In this document: in pieces, positions 1 through 5,589 of the stretch | Layout: each line of letters starts with the position of its first letter | Numbering within the stretch: position 1 is the stretch's first letter | NCBI GenBank assembly: GCA_937915765.1 | Contig: CALGHE010000042.1 | Span: forward strand, 1 to 10,866 | Origin: an uncultured Bacteroidales bacterium | GTDB lineage: Bacteria; Bacteroidota; Bacteroidia; Bacteroidales; Paludibacteraceae | Direction of reading: 5' to 3' | DNA: 10,866 nucleotides | The notes under the pieces: generated by a model | The model's database searches: none | The model's input: the letters and a program-made list of their open reading frames with translations, nothing else | Told to the model about the DNA's origin: nothing | Translations under genes and position numbers: made by a program

Positions 1-505
1 TAAAGAGGGCATAGACCAATGCTGAGCCGAGTGACAACAGAACGCCGATAGGGTCTATCGCCTCGCCACCGCTGCCTTGCGTCATCACGAGCACCCCGCC
101 AAATGTCGCCACTATGGCAAGCCATACGGGCCACGACGGGACGACACCCAAAAAGACCATAATGATTGCTACCAAGACGGGATAGAGAAATATGAGCGTT
201 GTAGCTAACCCCGATGCAATGTAATTATATGCTTCGAAGAGGAATATGCTACTTGCGGTGTAGAGCAGACCGAGAACGAGCAGTACGCCCGCCTGTTTTG
301 CCGTAATCTTGAAACTCTGTTTACTGAACCAAAGGAACACACCCAAAATCACTACAGCGAAGGCGTAGCGAAAGAACAGTATCGACTCTATGGCGGCTCC
401 GTTGTTCATTAACGGCATACCAAACAGCGGATTAAGTCCGTAGGTAATACCAGTGATTATACCGGCGGGGTAGCCTATAAGGGCAGCCTTACTTAACTTC
501 TTCAT
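1..505 (-). CDS. EamA/DMT-family membrane transporter, N-terminal part (runs off left edge)
   Basis: This is the first 168 codons of an inner-membrane permease of the drug/metabolite transporter (EamA) superfamily, which normally has about 300 residues and ten membrane helices in two repeats. The substrate cannot be told. I translated it by hand from the ATG at 505-503: it begins MKKLSKAALIGYPAGIITG and stays open to the window edge. Hydrophobic stretches lie at about residues 8-25, 42-60, 72-90, 98-118, 126-142 and 151-168. EamA hallmarks are the helix-3/4 segment with FEAYNYIASGLATTLIFLYP and the following WLAIVATFGGVLVMTQG. An ATG 10 bases upstream (515-513) is out of frame and meets a stop after eight codons, so 505 is the likely start. 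A TATCTTTG promoter box sits just upstream, which suggests a separate transcript. The family call is firm; the C-terminal half is outside the window. Confidence 0.9.
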   Translation of the reverse strand, partial: MKKLSKAALIGYPAGIITGITYGLNPLFGMPLMNNGAAIESILFFRYAFAVVILGVFLWFSKQSFKITAKQAGVLLVLGLLYTASSIFLFEAYNYIASGLATTLIFLYPVLVAIIMVFLGVVPSWPVWLAIVATFGGVLVMTQGSGGEAIDPIGVLLSLGSALVYALF

Positions 506-528
506 ATAAGTTCATATTTATCGGTGTG

Positions 529-536
529 CAAAGATA
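529..536 (-). promoter_or_regulatory. Bacteroidota -7 promoter box (TATCTTTG) for the EamA transporter
   Basis: Read on the minus strand this is TATCTTTG followed by CAC, a full match to the TAnnTTTG -7 consensus of Bacteroidota primary sigma factor promoters. Transcription would start near 522-525, giving a leader of about 20 bases before the ATG at 505. No clear TTG/TTTG -33 box stands at the usual spacing; the nearest TTG (551-549) is only 12 bases upstream. The call rests on the -7 box and its position. Confidence 0.5.
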
Positions 537-583
537 AGGTCTAAACTGCAATGGTAGTATGAATTTATCGGTATTTTTTAAAT

Positions 584-672
584 CTATGGCTCGACTCTTT
601 CATTCAATTCTATTGCTGCGACTCCGTCCGTGATATTTCCAACGGGTTAAAAAAGAAAGAGCAGAGCCATAG
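584..672. repeat. Long imperfect inverted repeat (18-bp arms, 53-nt loop)
   Basis: The left arm is CTATGGCTCGACTCTTTC at 584-601 and the right arm is GAAAGAGCAGAGCCATAG at 655-672. The outer 9 bp and inner 7 bp are perfectly complementary, separated by two non-matching positions. As minus-strand RNA one of these two becomes a G-U pair, so it folds slightly better than as plus-strand RNA. The loop of 53 bases contains a possible small CCGT/ACGG inner hairpin. The element lies between the stop of the 184-residue gene and the promoter of the transporter gene. It is not a canonical terminator, because no T-run follows the arm. No target-site duplication is visible. It could be a mini-element remnant, a structured RNA or a transcript-end hairpin. 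Confidence 0.7.
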
Positions 673-699
673 GTCTTTATTCCTAATTCTATCTTTCTT
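649..699 (-). terminator. Weak candidate terminator after the 184-residue protein gene
   Basis: On the minus strand AAGAAAGA (699-692) can pair with TCTTTCTT (660-653), and the T-run at 654-649 follows. The stem is only 8 bp, A/T-rich, with a loop of about 31 bases. It competes with the longer inverted repeat at 584-672, whose right arm it overlaps. It is placed 11 bases after the stop codon at 710. I consider it possible rather than likely. Confidence 0.25.
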
Positions 700-709
700 C
701 AGAAAAAAA

Positions 710-1264
710 CTAATTATCGTACGTTTCCCATTGGACATAAGCGCATTTAGCTATCAAAAGCATAGCTCCCTTTTCTGCATATTCTGCGATGAAAGCATTT
801 TTCAGAGACTCCCATGAAGGATCCAACTCGGTTTCACATTCGCCATACAAACAGAAAATATTCTTACTATTGAATATCATCACCATAGGTGGCGTTTTGG
901 CTTCACCATCTTCTTTGTATTTAAAACCATCAATCCTTTTTGCTACAGTTGAGCTGTACCTTTCGATTGCAGCCTTACATTCTGCCGTATCTTTAAACAG
1001 ATAATAACTTAACCAATACCGCAAATAACTATCTTGCCCGTATTTATTTTTTACAAGTGACCGTGACTTCAGCAGGTAGCAATCATGAGGGACAACCATA
1101 TATTGTTCCTTTTTTAAAAAATTACCACGAAAATCGTCTGGCGCCTTATTAGGCAAACATGTGTAGTCAACGTCTAATTTCCCTACAAAACTGTCAAAAT
1201 AGTTTTGCGCCATCATAGAAGTCACGCTCCACAAAAATAATAACACTACATAGAAGAATTTCAT
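710..1264 (-). CDS. Exported protein of unknown function with six cysteines
   Basis: I do not recognise this 184-residue protein. It begins with a typical signal peptide (residues 1-19, charged start MK, hydrophobic FFYVVLLFLW, cleavage likely at MMA/Q), so the mature part of about 165 residues should be in the periplasm or outside the cell. There is no lipobox cysteine. The mature part has six cysteines (residues 36, 62, 96, 138, 143, 174), an even number that would allow three disulphides. It is rich in aromatic residues (tyrosine above all), with a run YLRYWLSYYLF at 80-90. No catalytic motif was found. The start is the ATG at 1264, which gives the signal peptide directly. It has its own upstream region and faces away from any partner gene, so context gives no function. 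A lineage-restricted secreted protein is the most that can be said. Confidence 0.75.
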   Translation of the reverse strand: MKFFYVVLLFLWSVTSMMAQNYFDSFVGKLDVDYTCLPNKAPDDFRGNFLKKEQYMVVPHDCYLLKSRSLVKNKYGQDSYLRYWLSYYLFKDTAECKAAIERYSSTVAKRIDGFKYKEDGEAKTPPMVMIFNSKNIFCLYGECETELDPSWESLKNAFIAEYAEKGAMLLIAKCAYVQWETYDN

Positions 1265-1410
1265 AATTCAACAAAATTACGCAACACCGCACTACTAAAA
1301 CTTTTTAAAATTCCGAACTTCAAAAAGTTATCTCGAAATATTACCGTGTCAAAAAATTCACATAGCATGATGTTGCAAGGAACAAAAAATTTCATGAATA
1401 CACGATGTGG

Positions 1411-1418
1411 CAAAGGTA
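1411..1418 (-). promoter_or_regulatory. Candidate -7 box (TACCTTTG) upstream of the 184-residue protein gene
   Basis: The minus strand reads TACCTTTGCCAC, a full match to TAnnTTTG. A TTTTG lies at 1436-1432, but the spacer of 13 bases is shorter than the roughly 19 usually seen between -33 and -7 boxes. If used, the mRNA leader would be about 140 bases. A second match, TAATTTTG at 1279-1272, ends only 7 bases before the ATG and would give an almost leaderless mRNA. Which of the two acts cannot be decided from sequence. Confidence 0.35.
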
Positions 1419-1500
1419 AAAAAAAATCGCACAAAACCGTTCCTTTCTGAAAAATATTCCTTGCATCATCACGACTCGTTCTTTAAATTTAACTGCAACT

Positions 1501-1539
1501 AAAAAAGCGTCCTAAACTCTTGCGGAATTTAGGACGCTT
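1501..1539 (-). terminator. Rho-independent terminator of the CotH/lamin-tail protein gene
   Basis: A perfect 12-bp stem (AAGCGTCCTAAA at 1505-1516 with TTTAGGACGCTT at 1528-1539) encloses an 11-base loop. On the minus strand it is followed by six T residues (1506-1501, overlapping the stem foot). It lies 22 bases after the stop codon at 1561. An A/T-rich flank on the other side (TTTTT at 1545-1549) may let it work in both directions, but no accepted gene ends on the plus strand here. Confidence 0.85.
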
Positions 1540-1560
1540 GCAGATTTTTCAGCCAATAAA

Positions 1561-4500
1561 TTATGGTTTTATAATCTTGACGCTGAACTGTTTTTCTTCG
1601 GTTTTAACATCCACGATATATGTTCCTCTGCTTAAATCTCCAACATAAACACTTTCTCCAGTATCCACTCTCTTGCGCACCAGAACTCTGCCAGTCATAT
1701 CTGAGATAGAAATTATCGCGCTCTCCATTTCAGCAAAAGAGAACCACAGATAATCTTCAGCCGGATTAGGGTAAACCTGCACAGCTCCGTCTTCAGCCTC
1801 GGCTAACGCGTCGTATGTAGTTTCGCCATTTTCTTCACCGCCAGCCCCTTCTGTTTCTACAGGGAAGTAAGCGTTCTTCGCCGCAAACGTAGGACGAGAC
1901 GTGATGCACCATGCCCCATCTCCGCTGTAAGAGAAACGGCTATAAGTCTGTCCCGACACATGATTCACATATCTTATAGAGTCCAGCACAACAAGTTCAC
2001 CGTCCTCCATTCGCGAAAGCGATATTGTCTGCGAGCTCGACTTAGACAATTTGAAATTAGTGTGCAGAGGTCCCTGCGCAGAAGAGTCTGCATCAGCCCA
2101 GATTACCAGATAGCCCTTAGCCGGAACGGTTGTCTTTTCTGGCTGACCTGTAGGAATTTGGAAACGAGTCAAGTTCTTCCTCTTGTCCGAAATGTACATG
2201 CCACCCAGATCCACAGGAGATGTTCCGTCGTTGTAAATTTCAATCCAGTCATCATCTTCGCGGAACTCGTCCACATACTGATTATTAGATGCGCAGACCT
2301 CATTAATGAACAGTTTCACATCAGAAGGTGACCAGTCCGGGTCTTTTTCATAAACAGCTTTCAGCACCAGTTCTCCATTCACACTTGCCGCATATTTGAA
2401 GCTGTTAGAAGTGCTTGTCACCACAGAGCCAGTCTGGCTGTCGAACAACGACATATCGAACACAATAGAAGACGAGCCATCTGCACTATGCAGTTCCACC
2501 GCCAACACGTTCTTGCCATTATTCAGGAGACTCCTTGGCACATCAAAGCGCAAAGTGGCGTATGAGTCCATTTCGAGGATTGCAGGAATAGTGTCGTCCA
2601 CCTGACCATCCGGCAAGTTGAAGCGGAACACCTCAGTGCCGTTGATATATATTATCGCTCCGTCATTTATATGAGCCAAACACTTAAGATTTTCGCCCAA
2701 AACAGAAACATCAGCTATGACAATCTCCTTTCTGAAATAAGTTGTAGTATTCACACTACCACCGAAGCCGCCAAAGCCGCCGCCCCAGTCTCCAAAACCC
2801 CCACCGCCAATGCCGCCGAGTCCGCCACCGGGAAAGCCGCCCATACCGCCGCCTGCCGAAGACGAGCTGGAAACCGTTGTCTTGTGATAATAGCTAAGTC
2901 CCGAACCAAGCGGAGCAGCACCTGCAACCCATGCAGAATCCACATAATCAGCCCTTTTCCAAGCAGGGTCAACAGATTCTTTCTGGTACAAATACTTCCA
3001 CGTATCCGAAGTCTTCAGCAAATCAGTTTCCTGACGAACTTCCCAATTCTTAAATCGGTAACCATCAGGCACGATAGGTTCCACCGTAATTTCCGAACCA
3101 GTAAAATAATAGCTTCTGAAATCTTTTCTGTAAACATTTTCCAAACCATTCAGCACAAAACCAGAGCCTTCAATATCAGAATAGATACGGATAGGCAGAG
3201 GCTGACCCAACTTCAAAGAATCTTTAACATGCCCCATCACATAATCTTTTCTGTTAGCCACAAAGTTTCTGACCTTTTCTGCCTCATCGCGCCAGCTACT
3301 CACCTCGTTCTTCTTCGATTTTAGCAAAAAGTCGAAGTAGTAATCAGCCTCCGGCTCCACGTTTGCGATCATGCTGTCCATGAAATAAGAGACATTCTGA
3401 GGCTCGAAAGTTGTTCCGGCATGCGCCACGAATTTGGTCATCAAGCGCCTTTTAACTTCGCTGTTCTTGATGAATCTTGAGAAATACCCGCACTTTGCCG
3501 CATAAGAGAAACCGTTAGTCTGCATATAGTTTCCGTACAAAGACGTTGTATAGTCCACATCATACAAGATCCAGCGCCACTTACCACCGTCAAGACGCTT
3601 CCACGCCTTGTTATTGCCCTCAGACCAGTCTTGGTTACAATAATAGATTTGAGTCATAAAGTAATTCAGGAACTCTTCCACATCAATAATCTCGTCCATT
3701 TTAGAGTAAAAGTCAGGAGCGTTAGGGTCAGACTTAGCCAACTCCAGAAGTTCGTTAAACTCGTTGCACTCCACAGCTTTTTTCTGCGTCTCTTCTATGC
3801 AGAACTCCTCTTCGTCCAAACCGTAATTAGAATATACAAAATCCTTATTTGTGCGCTCTCTGATGCCCAGCATACCATAATACTCACCATTCAGGAACAC
3901 AACCGAAGGCTCGTAAGCCTGATGGTCTATGTCCATACCCGAAACCGCCAGAGTCTGCAAAAAAGCGTCGCGGAACAACATTCGTCCAAAATCATTTCCT
4001 GAATTTCTCAGAACGACGCTCTTCCACTTCAAACTAGGCTTTTCACTAAAGATCGGATAGTCAATCTTATTGTTTCCGAAAGTCTTGTTAGCCTTCACCT
4101 TCAAAGACTTTATAGGCTTTGTGCGAGAGCAAGCCCCAAAGACACCTATTTTCACCTCCTGATTAACCTGAGAGACATTGTCCTCGTCAAACAATTCAAA
4201 ATTGCAAGGACGGTCCCAGTCATTCATATAGTTCGCTTTTCTGTCCGTTGAGCCACATTTGGACGGAACAGTCAAACCATTCTTTCCGATTACCAAAATA
4301 CCCATAGAGTCTCCGTAAACGTAATCTCTGTCCGTTGACAAAGAGACGATTTTTGTGTTTGTAGGAATATCATCAACGCCGATAAAATAAGTAGCCGTAG
4401 AGACCGTGCTCGCAACCTCCCCGTCAATCATCGCAACAGCGCGCAGAGGCGTCACCTTAGATATTTGAATAGGCGACGAATAAACAGGCGACGACGCAGT

Positions 4501-5118
4501 TGGCTCAGAGCCGTCTGTTGTGTAATAAATCTTGGCAGGCTCACCATTCTTCATCGTGAGTTCCACCGAAACAGGAGCGTTGTAAAAACCACCTTCGCGA
4601 GAAAAGACAGGCGCCGCAGTTTGCTTGCTTGCCACCTTAACACCGTTGTTCGACGCTAATATTGTTGACGACAGGAGATAGCCGAAGCTCTCCTCACCGT
4701 CGTTCACTCTTCCGTAAGAAGCGTTTCTGATCGGTTTCGGGTAAGAGACAGCATCCACCAAATTTCCAGACGCGTCGTTCAAATATAACTTACCGCCATC
4801 GCTGTCCAGTTTGAAACTCGCATGATTTAACGTGTCAAGCTCATCAAAATAGAATACAGCGTAGCCGTTCGGAGCAATAGTCATATCGCCTTCGAACTGC
4901 CACATTGTAGGGTCCGAGGAACTTTCAGAAAAGAAATAATTAGAAAGGTCAACAGGTTCAGTCCCAGAGTTGTACAACTCCACCCAACCTTCAAAATTAA
5001 AATTCTCGTTGACATGACTAGAGACATTCTTCACCATCATTTCGTTAATAAAAACCGACGGGAACAAGACGAACGGGAACAAAAGCCCCACAACCAATGT
5101 AAATACACGCTTATTCAT
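1561..5118 (-). CDS. Secreted CotH-kinase / lamin-tail multidomain protein with T9SS sorting tail
   Basis: An 1185-residue exported protein. Domains in order: signal peptide (1-20); lamin-tail domain (22-125, FINEMM...GWVELYNSG); chitobiase/beta-hexosaminidase C-terminal-like module (168-245, YYTTDGSEP); CotH kinase domain (256-630); a small domain ending GYRFKNWEV (645-693); a galactose-binding-like jelly roll (705-895) broken by a glycine-rich insert (756-787); second lamin-tail domain (935-1050, FINEVC...DDWIEIYNDG); T9SS type A sorting domain (1113-1185, starting VYPNPAEDY). In the CotH part, WILYDVDYT (516-524) matches the acidic motif seen in CotH-family atypical kinases, so D520 and D522 may bind metal. 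By family knowledge CotH proteins phosphorylate proteins with ATP, but many bacterial extracellular members have no proven activity. I infer that it is exported by T9SS to the surface or medium. The ATG at 5118 directly precedes the signal peptide. The substrate is unknown. Confidence 0.9.
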   Translation of the reverse strand: MNKRVFTLVVGLLFPFVLFPSVFINEMMVKNVSSHVNENFNFEGWVELYNSGTEPVDLSNYFFSESSSDPTMWQFEGDMTIAPNGYAVFYFDELDTLNHASFKLDSDGGKLYLNDASGNLVDAVSYPKPIRNASYGRVNDGEESFGYLLSSTILASNNGVKVASKQTAAPVFSREGGFYNAPVSVELTMKNGEPAKIYYTTDGSEPTASSPVYSSPIQISKVTPLRAVAMIDGEVASTVSTATYFIGVDDIPTNTKIVSLSTDRDYVYGDSMGILVIGKNGLTVPSKCGSTDRKANYMNDWDRPCNFELFDEDNVSQVNQEVKIGVFGACSRTKPIKSLKVKANKTFGNNKIDYPIFSEKPSLKWKSVVLRNSGNDFGRMLFRDAFLQTLAVSGMDIDHQAYEPSVVFLNGEYYGMLGIRERTNKDFVYSNYGLDEEEFCIEETQKKAVECNEFNELLELAKSDPNAPDFYSKMDEIIDVEEFLNYFMTQIYYCNQDWSEGNNKAWKRLDGGKWRWILYDVDYTTSLYGNYMQTNGFSYAAKCGYFSRFIKNSEVKRRLMTKFVAHAGTTFEPQNVSYFMDSMIANVEPEADYYFDFLLKSKKNEVSSWRDEAEKVRNFVANRKDYVMGHVKDSLKLGQPLPIRIYSDIEGSGFVLNGLENVYRKDFRSYYFTGSEITVEPIVPDGYRFKNWEVRQETDLLKTSDTWKYLYQKESVDPAWKRADYVDSAWVAGAAPLGSGLSYYHKTTVSSSSSAGGGMGGFPGGGLGGIGGGGFGDWGGGFGGFGGSVNTTTYFRKEIVIADVSVLGENLKCLAHINDGAIIYINGTEVFRFNLPDGQVDDTIPAILEMDSYATLRFDVPRSLLNNGKNVLAVELHSADGSSSIVFDMSLFDSQTGSVVTSTSNSFKYAASVNGELVLKAVYEKDPDWSPSDVKLFINEVCASNNQYVDEFREDDDWIEIYNDGTSPVDLGGMYISDKRKNLTRFQIPTGQPEKTTVPAKGYLVIWADADSSAQGPLHTNFKLSKSSSQTISLSRMEDGELVVLDSIRYVNHVSGQTYSRFSYSGDGAWCITSRPTFAAKNAYFPVETEGAGGEENGETTYDALAEAEDGAVQVYPNPAEDYLWFSFAEMESAIISISDMTGRVLVRKRVDTGESVYVGDLSRGTYIVDVKTEEKQFSVKIIKP
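2758..2853 (-). repeat. Glycine-codon-rich low-complexity tract inside the CotH/lamin-tail gene
   Basis: This is a run of imperfect GCC/CCG/CCA triplets on the plus strand, which encodes residues 756-787 of the minus-strand protein, mostly glycine with phenylalanine, tryptophan, leucine, isoleucine and methionine spaced between. It is preceded by six serines (749-754). The frame is kept through the tract. It sits in a loop of the jelly-roll domain, between GAAPLGSG and the TTTYFRKEIV strand, where related domains usually have only a short connector. Being triplet-repetitive it could change length by slippage without breaking the frame. Confidence 0.8.
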
Positions 5119-5160
5119 AATATTTGTAGTTTATAACTATATTCAAAAAAATAACCTAAG

Positions 5161-5188
5161 CAAATTTCGAAATACAATTTGTCTTCAA
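5161..5188 (-). promoter_or_regulatory. Candidate promoter of the CotH/lamin-tail gene
   Basis: On the minus strand a TTG (5188-5186) is followed after 17 bases by GAAATTTG (5168-5161). The second element matches TAnnTTTG at every defined base except the first. Start of transcription would be near 5155, giving a leader of about 37 bases before the ATG at 5118. The imperfect -7 box suggests dependence on an activator, which fits the dyad placed just upstream. Confidence 0.3.
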
Positions 5189-5191
5189 CTG

Positions 5192-5207
5192 TTCAGACCG
5201 GTCAGAA
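5192..5207. promoter_or_regulatory. Dyad TTCAGACCGGTCAGAA, possible operator
   Basis: The core GACCGGTC (5196-5203) is a perfect 8-bp palindrome. It is flanked by one mismatched pair (A/A) and then TTC/GAA, giving 7 of 8 symmetric positions per half. It ends 3 bases upstream of the TTG of the candidate CotH-gene promoter, the place where an activator that contacts RNA polymerase usually binds. The neighbouring HTCS is a natural candidate, but AraC-type proteins more often use direct repeats, so another regulator is also possible. Confidence 0.3.
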
Positions 5208-5321
5208 TTGCTAAAATCTGGCGGTTACTTTCACAAACTACGTTTTTGCAAACCCACCGTCTTAATCTGCGAAGCACTTTCTGAACACCCTAAGCAAAAT
5301 GTCCTTCAAAATCATCATGAC

Positions 5322-5492
5322 CTAATTCATAGAAGCTGCCTTAAAACAATCTTCCAAACATAATTCAAATGTAATTGACTGCACCTCTGCCAAACAAAGA
5401 GCCGCGCCCACACTGCGGAGCCGCATATCTGGCAAAACACACCTCTGCAAGTTTATCGATTTTTTTTCAATTATGCAAAAACGCAACAACAT
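5322..5492 (-). CDS. Doubtful 56-codon ORF with five cysteines
   Basis: From the ATG at 5492 a frame of 56 codons begins MLLRFCIIEKK and ends KAASMN before TAG at 5322; the frame is open without a start codon for about 25 more codons upstream. It lies 97 bases after the HTCS stop, on the same strand, in an otherwise empty gap. Five cysteines among 56 residues is unusual for the surrounding proteins. There is no signal peptide, no membrane helix and no recognised motif. A 35-codon frame on the other strand (5473-5580) overlaps it. Chance is the simpler explanation, so I list it only with low confidence. Confidence 0.12.
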   Translation of the reverse strand: MLLRFCIIEKKSINLQRCVLPDMRLRSVGAALCLAEVQSITFELCLEDCFKAASMN

Positions 5493-5497
5493 ATCTG

Positions 5498-5520
5498 TCC
5501 GTTTTTCAATAAAAAACGGA
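5498..5520 (-). terminator. Hairpin after HTCS gene, possible terminator
   Basis: A perfect 9-bp stem (TCCGTTTTT at 5498-5506 with AAAAACGGA at 5512-5520) has a 5-base loop and lies 69 bases after the HTCS stop codon. On the minus strand the T-rich segment is inside the stem and loop rather than after it, so it is not a textbook intrinsic terminator, although the 3' end of the HTCS mRNA may lie here. Confidence 0.35.
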
Positions 5521-5589
5521 ACTTCTTCAGTAAACAGCCGGCAGACAAACGTCTCTCCTACTTTATTCTACATCAATTAGGGATTCGCA

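Larger units (their letters stand above)
5119..5589. other. 471-bp intergenic region between HTCS gene and CotH/lamin-tail gene
   Basis: The half near 5119-5210 holds a candidate promoter and a dyad for the CotH gene. The half near 5498-5520 holds an A/T-rich hairpin just after the HTCS stop. Between them, 5380-5450 is richer in G+C than its flanks and carries a 9-bp direct repeat CACCTCTGC (5382-5390 and 5440-5448, 58 bp apart) and a 7-bp direct repeat GAGCCGC (5399-5405 and 5418-5424). A 56-codon minus-strand frame (5322-5492) crosses this part. No tRNA, known riboswitch or recognisable gene remnant was seen. Confidence 0.6.

Noticed and set aside
31..33. C31/N30 of the HTCS extension (LLNC) as a lipoprotein lipobox
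   Set aside because: The residue before the cysteine is asparagine rather than G, A or S, and a good signal peptidase I site (LNA/Q) follows. The coordinates given here are residue numbers in the TTG-started frame, not bases.
584..672. tRNA gene or intrinsic terminator as explanation of the inverted repeat
   Set aside because: No T-arm GTTCRA motif or cloverleaf can be drawn, the loop is too long for a terminator, and no T-run follows the arm.
2671..3324. 217-codon plus-strand frame with an alanine-rich part
   Set aside because: Antisense to the glycine-rich tract and CotH/jelly-roll part of the sense gene; the alanine run is the complement of the glycine codons.
5473..5580. 35-codon ATG frame on the plus strand in the gap after the HTCS
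   Set aside because: Too short, no motif, overlaps a hairpin and an opposite-strand frame; chance is sufficient.
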